Assembly: GCA_001769535.1 (NCBI GenBank) | Contig: MEOH01000002.1 | Coordinates: forward strand, 1 to 64,000 | DNA from: Bacteroidetes bacterium GWF2_38_335 | GTDB lineage: Bacteria; Bacteroidota; Bacteroidia; Bacteroidales; GWF2-38-335 | Length of the DNA: 64,000 nucleotides | Reading direction: 5' to 3' | Shown here: in pieces, positions 17,522 through 25,553 of the stretch | Numbering within the stretch: position 1 is the stretch's first letter | How the letters are laid out: each line of letters opens with the position of its first letter | The notes under the pieces: model-generated | Seen by the model: only the letters and a program-made list of their open reading frames with translations | Databases searched by the model: none | Told to the model about the DNA's origin: nothing | Translations under genes and position numbers: made by a program

Positions 17522-17631
17522 ATTGTAATTATAAAACAGTCCAAACTGTTTTATAATTTTACAATGGTTAATACTCGAAATGCATTACAAAATAATTAGT
17601 CAATGGACTATTTTATAATTCATTTCGGTAT
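17522..17631. repeat. Two adjacent long hairpins in the 17492-17726 gap
   Basis: Hairpin one (17522-17565) pairs TTATAAAACAGT with ACTGTTTTATAA around CCAA, extended by ATTGTAA/TTACAAT. Hairpin two (about 17571-17631) pairs an arm beginning ATACTCGAAATG with one ending CATTTCGGTAT around AATG, with small bulges. Both contain a related AAAATA/TATTTT core. One of them may end the DUF721-recF transcript. Confidence 0.6.
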
Positions 17632-17726
17632 TATACAGACTTTAAGCATATAAATATACAATTTTTTCTACATAAAAGCAAAATCCGGAGATTTTTATAT
17701 AAGGATAACCACGCGCCGGCATTATT

Positions 17727-18017
17727 CTATCGCAACACTATCTCCTTAATCATCTCCTCGCCCATCTGCTCATTGATTCGTTTTTTTAGTTCGGTGCGGA
17801 TCATCAGCAGTTCATTTCTTACAATTGACGATTTCAATGAAACAAACATGGTTCCTTCATGAAAATAAATATCTTTGGTGGCTTTGGCAACCATCTTACC
17901 AACAAACTCTTCCCATATTCTGATCACCATGAACTCCTTCATCTTTTTATCGATGTTCATGGATTTGCAGTACGCCTGAATTACATCATTTATATGTTGG
18001 GAGTCTTGTTTTTTCAT
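17727..18017 (-). CDS. DUF721 / DciA-like protein
   Basis: 96 residues, a short single-domain DUF721 protein. The fold related to DciA is suggested by IRIWEEFVGKMVAKATKDIYFHEGTMFVSLKSSIVRNELLMIRTELKKRIN. DciA in other bacteria helps load the replicative helicase; in Bacteroidota a role in DNA replication or repair is inferred from its fixed place next to recF. Its start overlaps the end of recF by 4 nt, so the two are translationally coupled. Confidence 0.85.
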   Translation of the reverse strand: MKKQDSQHINDVIQAYCKSMNIDKKMKEFMVIRIWEEFVGKMVAKATKDIYFHEGTMFVSLKSSIVRNELLMIRTELKKRINEQMGEEMIKEIVLR

Positions 18018-19129
18018 GTCTGTCGCAGGATTACCGCATCATTTTCAATATCAAATATTCTGAATTCCGTATCAAGTTCCTTTAATATTTCTGCCGTACG
18101 GACAATATCGGTATCTGAAATAAATATCTGTCCGAAACTCTTTTCCCCAACCATGTTGATAATCTGCTTTACCCTGTTTTTATCGAGTTTGTCGAATATA
18201 TCATCAAGTAAAAGAATTGGGTTGATTGCAACGATATCTCTTATAAATTCAAACTGTGCCATTTTCAATGCCAGCAAATAGGTCTTTTTTTGTCCCTGTG
18301 AGCCCACCCGTTTTATGGGATATTCACCGAGGTTTAAATGAAGATCATCTTTATGGGCGCCGACTGTGGTATATTGAAGTACGCGGTCTTTTTCGATTGA
18401 TCCGTTCATCAGGGCACTGAAATCGGAGTTATGTAGTTGCGATTCATAAATCAGGTTAACCAACTCTTTTCCCCCACTTATGAATTCATAGTACTTTTGA
18501 AAGATGGGTATGAACTTTTCAACAAAGAGCTTTCTTTTTTCATGAATTAATGTACCGAACCTGATCAGCTGATCGGTCCAGATGTCAATACTGTCGCGGT
18601 CAAAGTACTTTTTTACGGCAAAATCCTTCAGCAAAGTATTTCGCTGAATGAGCACTTTTTTATACTGGATTAATGTTTCGAGGTATTCTTTATCAAACTG
18701 TGAAATAACACCGTCAATAAATTTCCGCCGCTCTTCACTGCCTTCCTCTATCAGATTGATGTCGGCGGGCGAAACCATCACCAAAGGCAGCAATCCGATG
18801 TGGTCGGATAATTTTGTGTAGTCCTTTTTATTCCTCTTAAATTGCTTTTTTTGTCCTTTTTTTATTCCGCAATAAATCACTTCAGTCTTTTCGTCCCGAA
18901 TAAAAGTCCCCTGGATCATAAAAAAACCTTCATCATGCCTGATACTCTGAACATCTACGTTATTAAAATAACTTTTACAGAATGACAGGTAATAAACAGC
19001 ATCGAGCAAATTGGTTTTTCCAACTCCGTTGTTGCCTACGAAACAGTTGATTTTAGGGCAAAACTCCAGGTCGAGTTGGGCGTAGTTTTTGAAATTTATT
19101 AATGAAAGATTACTTAAATGCATAGTCAT
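18014..19129 (-). CDS. recF: DNA replication/repair protein RecF
   Basis: 371 residues, full length. RecF is an SMC-like ATPase that binds gapped DNA and helps load RecA. The Walker A motif GNNGVGKT (about 32-39) and the family phrase LLDAVYYLSFCKSYF follow the N-terminal SNLSLINFKNY. SQGQKKTYLLALKMAQ is the ABC-type signature region, and NPILLLDDIFDKLDKNR the Walker B and D-loop. ATGs at 19129 and 19123 are both possible starts. It is followed by DUF721 and diverges from a TPR gene; a TAAATTTG at 19143-19150 on this strand could be its -7 box. Confidence 0.96.
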   Translation of the reverse strand: MTMHLSNLSLINFKNYAQLDLEFCPKINCFVGNNGVGKTNLLDAVYYLSFCKSYFNNVDVQSIRHDEGFFMIQGTFIRDEKTEVIYCGIKKGQKKQFKRNKKDYTKLSDHIGLLPLVMVSPADINLIEEGSEERRKFIDGVISQFDKEYLETLIQYKKVLIQRNTLLKDFAVKKYFDRDSIDIWTDQLIRFGTLIHEKRKLFVEKFIPIFQKYYEFISGGKELVNLIYESQLHNSDFSALMNGSIEKDRVLQYTTVGAHKDDLHLNLGEYPIKRVGSQGQKKTYLLALKMAQFEFIRDIVAINPILLLDDIFDKLDKNRVKQIINMVGEKSFGQIFISDTDIVRTAEILKELDTEFRIFDIENDAVILRQT

Positions 19130-19223
19130 CGGTTTCTATATGCAAATTTATACATTTATTCAAACGGTTAATTATTCTGTGAAAAACTTTATACACACTA
19201 TTTCAATTTAAATTTAAAAGAAT

Positions 19224-19231
19224 TACATTTG
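19224..19231 (+). promoter_or_regulatory. -7 element TACATTTG before the TPR gene
   Basis: Perfect TAnnTTTG match, with a TTTC at about 19201 in the -33 position. The predicted start of transcription is about 20 nt before the ATG at 19260. Confidence 0.6.
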
Positions 19232-19259
19232 CGGTCTGTTTTGAATAAATAATAGAATT

Positions 19260-19955
19260 ATGGCAAAAAACAAAAAAGCTGCACCCGAAGCACAAGGTAT
19301 TGAAAACATTGAAGGTGCTTTGACTAGAGCTGAACAGTACATTGAGAGAAATCAGAAAATTCTGGCCTACACAATCGGTGGCATTGTATTACTTGTTGCA
19401 ATCTACCTGGGTTATCAAAAATTTTACGTTCAACCGCATATTGAAGAATCAAAAGAAGTTTCTTACATGGCGGAACAGTATTTCCAGAAAGATTCTTTTG
19501 AACTTGCTTTGAACGGAGATGGTGTGAACTACGGTTTTCTTGATCTCATTGACAATTATGGAAGCACTCCCATTGGAAATTTATCAAATTTCTATGCCGG
19601 TGTTTGTTATATGAAACTGGGACAATATGAAGAAGCAATTCCATATTTCGAAGAATTTGATTCTGAAGATAAGGTGTTGGCTCCCATGGCTATAGGAAAT
19701 ATTGGTGACGCCAATTTTGAACTGGGAAACTACGAAGAAGCCATTGCCAAATATATTGAAGCATCTGAATTGTATCCAAATGACTTTGTTACGCCAACCT
19801 ACTTATACAAAGCCGCTCAGGCCTATGAAGCCAGTGGGGATTTGAAAACCGCTCTCGAAACTTATGAAAAGGTTTTTAAAGAGTATTTCAGAACCTGGGA
19901 AGGACGAAAAGCTGAAAAGTATATTGCAATACTCAAAGAAAAATTAAACAGCTAA
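19260..19955 (+). CDS. Membrane-anchored TPR protein (YfgM-like)
   Basis: 231 residues. A basic cytoplasmic N-terminus (about 1-35), one membrane helix (about 36-57, [18 protein letters not shown]), then a periplasmic domain with three to four TPRs (for example [23 protein letters not shown] and [21 protein letters not shown]). This layout resembles YfgM, a chaperone-network component at the Sec translocon in Proteobacteria, but the role here is inferred. It divides the recF and ribH genes, an order common in Bacteroidota. A terminator hairpin overlaps its stop codon. Confidence 0.85.
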   Translation: MAKNKKAAPEAQGIENIEGALTRAEQYIERNQKILAYTIGGIVLLVAIYLGYQKFYVQPHIEESKEVSYMAEQYFQKDSFELALNGDGVNYGFLDLIDNYGSTPIGNLSNFYAGVCYMKLGQYEEAIPYFEEFDSEDKVLAPMAIGNIGDANFELGNYEEAIAKYIEASELYPNDFVTPTYLYKAAQAYEASGDLKTALETYEKVFKEYFRTWEGRKAEKYIAILKEKLNS

Positions 19956-19980
19956 TCCCGTTAAACCGGGATTTTTTTTT
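19954..19980 (+). terminator. Terminator overlapping the TPR stop codon, before ribH
   Basis: 7-bp stem AATCCCG/CGGGATT, loop TTAAAC, followed by nine or more T. The first two stem bases are the last two of the TAA stop codon. ribH starts only 13 nt further on. Confidence 0.8.
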
Positions 19981-19992
19981 AAAAGACTGATT

Positions 19993-20484
19993 ATGGCTAC
20001 ATCTTTAAAGAACCTGTCTGATTATGATATCACCTCGGTGCCTTCTGCCGAAAATATGAAATTCGGAATTGTTGTTGCCGAATGGAATACCGAAATTACC
20101 GGAGCTCTAGCGAAAGGTGCTCACGACACACTGATAAAACACGGGGCTAAAGAAGAAAATATTATAAAAAAATATGTTCCGGGAAGTTTTGAACTTACTT
20201 TGGGTGCCCAATTTCTAGCCGAACATACCGATGTTGATGCTGTAATTTGCCTTGGATGTGTTATTCAGGGTGAAACACGCCACTTTGATTTCATTTGTCA
20301 GGGCGTTACTTACGGCATAACCGAGCTCAACATGAAATACAACAAACCGTTCATTTTTGGATTGCTTACCACAAACAACAAGAAACAGGCACAGGATCGC
20401 GCAGGCGGACGACATGGAAACAAAGGTGATGAGGCTGCCTATACCGCAATTAAAATGGTCGCCATGAAACGCAGTCTTCTATAA
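19993..20484 (+). CDS. ribH: 6,7-dimethyl-8-ribityllumazine synthase
   Basis: 163 residues, the usual length. It condenses 5-amino-6-ribitylamino-uracil with 3,4-dihydroxy-2-butanone 4-phosphate, the step before riboflavin synthase. The substrate pocket is evident: VAEWNTEIT (W31 takes the usual Phe/Trp place), [22 protein letters not shown] with the catalytic His97, and [17 protein letters not shown]. No other riboflavin gene is nearby, and I see no FMN riboswitch. It lies just after a terminator, so it needs read-through or its own promoter. Its last 6 nt overlap the end of the convergent radical SAM gene. Confidence 0.96.
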   Translation: MATSLKNLSDYDITSVPSAENMKFGIVVAEWNTEITGALAKGAHDTLIKHGAKEENIIKKYVPGSFELTLGAQFLAEHTDVDAVICLGCVIQGETRHFDFICQGVTYGITELNMKYNKPFIFGLLTTNNKKQAQDRAGGRHGNKGDEAAYTAIKMVAMKRSLL

Positions 20485-21363
20485 CCCGCGTTGCCACTCA
20501 TCTCTTAAATAAGCCTTGCCGGGATTTTCAATTGCAAAACGAATTTGTCGTAAAAATTCTTCTTTGTCTCTTGACAAAAAACCTTTTAAAACCAGATAAT
20601 TGGAAGCATGGTCGCTTCTGAAAACAGTATTTTCAAGATTTGTCTCTTTTATAAATAATTCAAGCTCCTCTAATAGTCCGTTTACCTTTTGCTCAATATA
20701 TTCTCCGTCAAACTGTTTAATAAAATGATTAACCCCAAAAGGATGACTCAGTACCAGTGTCGATAGAAATTCAGGTTTCGCAGCACTAACGAGTTTTGCC
20801 GAATTGATTGCATGCTGCTCAAAGTATTTTTCTCCACCCAAACCGGTCAATATCATCACCGAACTTTTTATTCCGGCTTCATTGAGCTTAAGCATTGCAT
20901 CAAGTGTCGAATTGTAGGTTTCCCCTTTATGAATGCGCCTCAGCACTTCATCATCGCCCGACTCAATTCCGATGTACAAAAGCTTTAGTCCAGCTTCCTT
21001 AAGTTTTATTAGCTCCTCTAAGCTTTTGTTGTTAATATTTTTCGCTATTGCGTAAGCCGAAACCCTTACCGGATTAAAACTTGAATTAAGCTTTTCAAGT
21101 AGTCGCAATAGTTTAGCGGTTGAAAGAACAAATGCATCCCCGTCGGCCAAAAATAATTTCTTAGCTCTGAAATTCAATCCTTTCAGATGGTCAATTTCGG
21201 AAAAAACATCTTCCTCATTTCTTACTTTAAAATTTTTGGATTTATACATTTCACAAAATGCACATTTGTTCCAACTGCATCCCAGGGTAACCTGCAGAAT
21301 AAGTGATAAAGCCTCGCTTGGAGGTCTGAATATGGGCTCGTGATATGAAATCGGGTAAAACAT
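20479..21363 (-). CDS. Radical SAM protein
   Basis: 294 residues from the ATG at 21363 ([18 protein letters not shown]). Upstream ATGs at 21369 and 21399 exist, but a TATTTTTG promoter box at 21382-21389 makes 21399 unlikely. The cluster motif is [10 protein letters not shown], so the Cys spacing is CX4CX2C rather than the classic CX3CX2C. Then come the AdoMet-binding features LFLADGDAF (GxxE-like position), [12 protein letters not shown] and [15 protein letters not shown]. Proteins of this type (coproporphyrinogen-oxidase-like or YgiQ-like radical SAM proteins) lack a known substrate. It is convergent with ribH and divergent from mnmD. Confidence 0.88.
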   Translation of the reverse strand: MFYPISYHEPIFRPPSEALSLILQVTLGCSWNKCAFCEMYKSKNFKVRNEEDVFSEIDHLKGLNFRAKKLFLADGDAFVLSTAKLLRLLEKLNSSFNPVRVSAYAIAKNINNKSLEELIKLKEAGLKLLYIGIESGDDEVLRRIHKGETYNSTLDAMLKLNEAGIKSSVMILTGLGGEKYFEQHAINSAKLVSAAKPEFLSTLVLSHPFGVNHFIKQFDGEYIEQKVNGLLEELELFIKETNLENTVFRSDHASNYLVLKGFLSRDKEEFLRQIRFAIENPGKAYLRDEWQRGL

Positions 21364-21381
21364 AATCATAAATCTGGTCAG

Positions 21382-21389
21382 CAAAAATA
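21382..21389 (-). promoter_or_regulatory. -7 element TATTTTTG of the radical SAM gene
   Basis: Perfect TAnnTTTG on the minus strand, about 19 nt before the ATG at 21363. It decides between the alternative starts. Confidence 0.55.
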
Positions 21390-21435
21390 CTGTTTCCATT
21401 AATAATTCTCACTAATATTGCATTTTATTCTTTTC

Positions 21436-22095
21436 ATGAAAACCGAATTGCGATTAACCGAGGATGGGTCACATACCCTGTTTGTTCCTTCACTGAATGA
21501 ACACTACCATTCGGTGCACGGAGCGGTGCAGGAATCGACTCATGTGTTTATCAGGGCCGGATTGGATTACTGCAGGAAAAATCCAATATCGGTTTTGGAA
21601 GTCGGTTTTGGAACCGGTTTAAATGCTTTATTGACATTTATTTATGCAACAGAAAAGAACCTAAGAATAAATTACCACAGCCTTGAGCTGAATATTTTAG
21701 GGCCTGAAATATATAAAAACTTGAATTACCCTCAACTTTTTCCCGGATATCAAAATATTTTTTTTCAGCTTCATGAAAGCGATTGGGAAAAACCCTGTGA
21801 AATTTCTCCATACTTTTCATTGTCAAAAACAGAATGCAATTTGCTTGATTTCAATGATTTCACAAAATATGATGTAATATTTTTTGATGCTTTTGGTCCT
21901 GATTTTCAACCGGCATTATGGCATGAAGACATATTCAAAAAACTCTATGGTTGTTTAAACGGGAACGGCATTCTTACCACTTATTCGGCAAAGGGAAATG
22001 TTAAACGCGCATTGATGCAGGCAGGGTTTACAGTTACAAAACTTGCCGGTCCGCCGGGCAAAAGAGAAATGATCAGAGCTGAAAAGATAATTTGA
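21436..22095 (+). CDS. mnmD: Stand-alone MnmD-type tRNA methyltransferase
   Basis: 219 residues from the ATG at 21436 (MKTELRLTEDGSHTLF). A start 18 nt upstream is less likely. This is the methyltransferase half (DUF752) of MnmC, which converts 5-aminomethyl-2-thiouridine to mnm5s2U at wobble position 34 of certain tRNAs. The family landmarks are LNEHYHSVHGAVQES, the SAM-binding VLEVGFGTGLNALLT, the DAFGP motif of YDVIFFDAFGPDFQPALW, and GILTTYSAKGNVKRAL near the end. The FAD-dependent oxidase half is absent, as in other Gram-negative and Gram-positive organisms with split systems. It ends one base before the convergent small membrane gene. Confidence 0.9.
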   Translation: MKTELRLTEDGSHTLFVPSLNEHYHSVHGAVQESTHVFIRAGLDYCRKNPISVLEVGFGTGLNALLTFIYATEKNLRINYHSLELNILGPEIYKNLNYPQLFPGYQNIFFQLHESDWEKPCEISPYFSLSKTECNLLDFNDFTKYDVIFFDAFGPDFQPALWHEDIFKKLYGCLNGNGILTTYSAKGNVKRALMQAGFTVTKLAGPPGKREMIRAEKII

Positions 22096-22314
22096 TTACT
22101 GTTTCTTATTGTTGTCCTTAAGAAAGTTTGAACTGATAAAAAGCACCACCAGCGAGGAAACAAAAATAGCCAGCAATGATAAAATGATATTATTGAACAA
22201 TCTGTCTGATTCAATTTTTATCACATCCCATATAGCCAGAACGGCGACAATTGTTACCATTAAAACCAGGCCAATTAAAATATAGGAAACAAGTTTTTTG
22301 AAAGTATTGCTCAT
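22096..22314 (-). CDS. Small two-helix membrane protein
   Basis: 72 residues with two predicted membrane helices (about 10-30, YILIGLVLMVTIVAVLAIW, and 42-62, NIILSLLAIFVSSLVVLFIS) and charged ends. No family is recognised. It lies 17 nt downstream of the ABC transporter ATPase gene in the same direction, so it could be the last gene of that operon. It abuts mnmD tail to tail. Confidence 0.65.
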   Translation of the reverse strand: MSNTFKKLVSYILIGLVLMVTIVAVLAIWDVIKIESDRLFNNIILSLLAIFVSSLVVLFISSNFLKDNNKKQ

Positions 22315-22331
22315 GATTAAACGTTTTTCAT

Positions 22332-23327
22332 TTATTTACTTAACGCTAAAATCAGATCTGAGGTTGTGAAATATATTTTTTTTTCACTTTTTTTAACTAA
22401 TTCCCAGCATATTCCTTCATTGCTGTCTTTTATCTCAATAATCAATTCAGAGCATTGATTATCAACGCAATATCCAATTCTATTAAGTGCATTTTCAGTC
22501 CACTTGCAGTACAATTCATTTCCCCTCAGCGCTACTTTGCGGGTAAATTCGCGGTTAATTACAAAATCCGCTCTTTGTTTGTCGAAAGAAATTCTGGTAT
22601 TTACAAAAAGTCTGTCGATGGTTCCGTTTAACACAAGATCTTCCGGCGCACCAATGGTCACACCGGCTTTTTCAAGAAGGATGATTCTGTCGGTTTCTTT
22701 AAGAACAATGCTCAGGTCATGGGATGAAAAAAGTACGGCTTTATTTTTCTCATGTGCCAGTTTGTGCAACAGAGCAATTACTTCGTACCTGTTTTTCAGG
22801 TCAAGGTAAGCCGAGGGTTCATCCAGAATGATCACCGGAGTATCCTGGGCAATAGCACGGGCGATCATAGCGCGTTGCCGTTCCCCATCGCTCAGTTCAT
22901 TGATAAATCTGTTGTGAAAACCTTCCAGTCCGACCAAACTAAGAGATTCCTTTACACAATCCCTGTCAAAAGTGGTTAATTTCCCATGCCAGCCGGTGTA
23001 GGGATATCTTCCCTGACTGACAAGTTCAAAAACGGTAAGGTGGTTGACCTGAATATTTTCGGTGGATACATAGGCAATTTTTTTTGCCTGTTCCGACACC
23101 GAAGTTTTCCCCAGTTCCTTCCCCGAAAGCATAATAGAGCCATTGATTGCCGGAATCAACCTGACAATGGTTTTCAATAAAGTACTTTTTCCTATCCCGT
23201 TTAATCCTAACAATGTAGTAAGTTCCCCGTTGAAAAGCGAAAAAGAGAGTCCTTCGGCAAAAATGGTTTTTCTGTGGTAGCCAATTTGCAGATCCTTAAT
23301 TTCCAGTATATTCTCTCTGCCTTCCAT
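22332..23327 (-). CDS. Iron-siderophore/cobalamin-type ABC transporter ATPase with C-terminal extension
   Basis: 331 residues. It energises the import of an iron chelate, haem or cobalamin through the permease encoded next to it. It has Walker A GLNGIGKST (about 41-49), the signature LSDGE (145-149), Walker B VIILDE (165-170) and the switch His203 (SSHD), with FecE/BtuD-like phrases such as GRYPYTGW. A usual ATPase of this family ends near residue 255. Here about 75 further residues follow (NREFTRKVALRGNELYCKW onward) with two Cys pairs or singles and an alternating strand/helix pattern, of unknown role. Its ATG shares one base with the stop of the permease gene, so the two are translationally coupled. 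Confidence 0.92.
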   Translation of the reverse strand: MEGRENILEIKDLQIGYHRKTIFAEGLSFSLFNGELTTLLGLNGIGKSTLLKTIVRLIPAINGSIMLSGKELGKTSVSEQAKKIAYVSTENIQVNHLTVFELVSQGRYPYTGWHGKLTTFDRDCVKESLSLVGLEGFHNRFINELSDGERQRAMIARAIAQDTPVIILDEPSAYLDLKNRYEVIALLHKLAHEKNKAVLFSSHDLSIVLKETDRIILLEKAGVTIGAPEDLVLNGTIDRLFVNTRISFDKQRADFVINREFTRKVALRGNELYCKWTENALNRIGYCVDNQCSELIIEIKDSNEGICWELVKKSEKKIYFTTSDLILALSK

Positions 23328-24376
23328 TAATCAAACCGGTATCTCTTAATAATAATTAAAATAACAATTGGTATTCCGAGTAATGCAGTAATCGAATTTA
23401 TGGGCAACACCACATCATACCCGGGCAAGCGTGAAATCAAATCACTGACAATCATAAAAATACCGCCAATAATTGAAGAACCGATCAGCAGCACGTACAT
23501 ATCAGCCGAACGGTAGAGTATTCTTGTAATGTGAGGAACAGCGATACCAACAAATCCAATAGGTCCGCAAAAAGCGGTAACACTTCCGGCCAGAATGCTT
23601 GTACCGGTAAAAACCAAAATCCTTGCCCATGTGATGTTTAATCCGGAAGTGCGGGCATAAGCTTCCCCAATTCTCAGCGCATTAAGAATTTTAGCAGATA
23701 TAAAAGCCAGAATGGTACCGACAACAACAGAAGGAATTAAAACATTCAACTGGGATTTTGTCACCGAACCCAAACTTCCCATTGTCCATACAACATATGA
23801 TTTGAGCATCTGCTCATTGCTAAAAAACTGCAAAATATTTACTATAGCCGAAATGGCTGATCCAAACATGATTCCAAGAATCAAAATGGTAAGAATATCC
23901 CTGACTCTCAATGAAACCATCAGTACCAGAAACAGGATCACTCCTGCCCCAATCCATGCAGCCACAACCATTGCCCAGCTTCCCAGAGCAGAAATCAGCG
24001 GAGCAGATCCAAAGCCCAGCAGTACCAGAGCAATACCCAAGCTGGCTCCCGAACTGATTCCAAGGACATATGGTCCGGCCAAAGGATTCCTGAAAATGGT
24101 CTGCATTTGTAATCCGCTCACCGAAAGCGCAACACCAGCAATAAGAGCGGTAATTACTTTTGGAAGTCTGAAATCGAGGACAATGGTTTTAAAAGTCTCT
24201 GACGAAGGATTTCCGCCAGTAAGTATTGAAATAATATCAGAAAATGGAATTTTCACAGACCCCAAAAACAAGTCAGTAATAAAGAGGATTACCAGTATTA
24301 CCAGTAATATGAATGTCAGTACGATATTTCTGTTTTTCTGCTTATTCAATTTCAGATAAAAGAACAAAAATAGCAA
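23327..24376 (-). CDS. FecCD/BtuC-type ABC transporter permease
   Basis: 349 residues with about ten membrane helices. FecCD-family signatures are visible: SVKIPFSDIISILTG, RLPKVITALIAGVALSVSG, RNPLAGPYVLGISSGASLG, GPIGFVGIAVPHITR and the C-terminal LPINSITALLGIPIVILII. It forms the transmembrane pore, usually as a homodimer, for iron-siderophore, haem or vitamin B12. It lies 10 nt after the binding-protein gene and overlaps the ATPase gene by one base. The ligand cannot be told from sequence, and no riboswitch is seen before the operon. Confidence 0.93.
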   Translation of the reverse strand: MLFLFFYLKLNKQKNRNIVLTFILLVILVILFITDLFLGSVKIPFSDIISILTGGNPSSETFKTIVLDFRLPKVITALIAGVALSVSGLQMQTIFRNPLAGPYVLGISSGASLGIALVLLGFGSAPLISALGSWAMVVAAWIGAGVILFLVLMVSLRVRDILTILILGIMFGSAISAIVNILQFFSNEQMLKSYVVWTMGSLGSVTKSQLNVLIPSVVVGTILAFISAKILNALRIGEAYARTSGLNITWARILVFTGTSILAGSVTAFCGPIGFVGIAVPHITRILYRSADMYVLLIGSSIIGGIFMIVSDLISRLPGYDVVLPINSITALLGIPIVILIIIKRYRFD

Positions 24377-24386
24377 AAATCAGCAG

Positions 24387-25553
24387 CTATCTGATCCTTT
24401 GGTAATAGAATAAATTGTGTTCAGGCAAAAGTGAAGGATGAAAAATGTGAATAAGATCTTTAAGTACCAGATGCGGGTTAACGGTTCCCGACTCCCAGTA
24501 ATCCATTCCGCCCCCTTTGGTAATTCTTTTATTGTTGTTGAAAATTTGTCCTTTTTTGAATGATTCAAAGAGATTCAGGCGTTCATCTGTTTCAATCATA
24601 TCCTCCTTTGAAGCTGACTGTCCGGGATTTATCCACACTGAAGCTTTACCAGCTTTTTTATAGATTGATTCCAGATCAAGAATGAAGCTTTCCCTGCCTG
24701 AATTTTCTTTCCAGAGATAATTGCCACCGGCATCAGCAATGAGCATGGCCTGATATGAGTTGCCTCCGGGCAGGTGCCATGCATCTTTCCATGGCATGCC
24801 AACAAGAACATCAGGTTTTTCAGCAACCGAATCTGTTAACTTTTTCAGCGAATAATATTCCTCTGTCACCAGATTAAAATAATCGCATGCTTCTTTTTCA
24901 AGGTTAAAAAAAGCAGAAAAGAATTTGATCCACTCGGCTTTAGCGAGAGGAGAATCCTCAAGATATTCACCCACAACCACAACTTTTATCCCCAGATCCT
25001 TAAGTTTATTGATGTATTTAACCGCATCACCGGAAATATTATATGCAAAAACCACATCAGGCTGCAGACTGAGAATCAATTCATAGTCAAGATCATCTTC
25101 ATAACCCACATCACGGGCATCTTTAAGGTCGGAAGAATACACAAAGCCCGAACCGGAAATACCTTTAATTGATTCTGTTTTATCAATAGCGCTAATAAAT
25201 CCAATGTGGGTGGTGGAAAGGCAAACAACGTTTTTTACAGGAATTCTGATAACCTCATCATAGCCATCCGTTTCAGGCATTGGCGCACCTCTGTTAACAA
25301 GCAGATAGCGGTAAACCACTCCTTTTGATTTTTGCCATGGATTGAAAACACTCAATGATTTGTAATTATTGCTGTATTCAATGTCAAAGCCAACCGATTC
25401 CGAGATTTTTGTAGATACAATAGAAGAATCAAAATCAGGAATAATTTCTCCATCAGATTCAGCTTTTCTGTTTTCGCTGAAGCAGGATGCCAAAAAGAGA
25501 ATAAGAAGAAAAAAGTTAATTTTTAATAGCCTGGTAAAACTCAGCACTTTCAA
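24387..25553 (-). CDS. ABC transporter substrate-binding lipoprotein (FepB/BtuF-like)
   Basis: About 388 residues if started at TTG 25553 (a GTG at 25547 is equally possible). A far-upstream ATG at 25622 would add 23 residues that run antiparallel to no known domain and precede the signal. The hydrophobic segment ends in LFLASC, a lipobox. The binding fold has VIRIPVKNVVCLSTTHIGFI, then LDYELILSLQPDVVFAYN and VVVVGEYLEDSPLAKAEWIKFF, typical of TroA/FepB/BtuF-type proteins. The gene begins inside the last codons of the giant repeat gene (38-nt overlap), which implies translational coupling. It delivers the ligand to the adjacent permease and ATPase. Confidence 0.88.
   Translation of the reverse strand: MKVLSFTRLLKINFFLLILFLASCFSENRKAESDGEIIPDFDSSIVSTKISESVGFDIEYSNNYKSLSVFNPWQKSKGVVYRYLLVNRGAPMPETDGYDEVIRIPVKNVVCLSTTHIGFISAIDKTESIKGISGSGFVYSSDLKDARDVGYEDDLDYELILSLQPDVVFAYNISGDAVKYINKLKDLGIKVVVVGEYLEDSPLAKAEWIKFFSAFFNLEKEACDYFNLVTEEYYSLKKLTDSVAEKPDVLVGMPWKDAWHLPGGNSYQAMLIADAGGNYLWKENSGRESFILDLESIYKKAGKASVWINPGQSASKEDMIETDERLNLFESFKKGQIFNNNKRITKGGGMDYWESGTVNPHLVLKDLIHIFHPSLLPEHNLFYYQRIR

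Noticed and set aside
19143-19150. TAAATTTG on the minus strand as recF promoter
   Set aside because: A perfect -7 box, but no -33 box at 19-20 nt; kept only as a remark.
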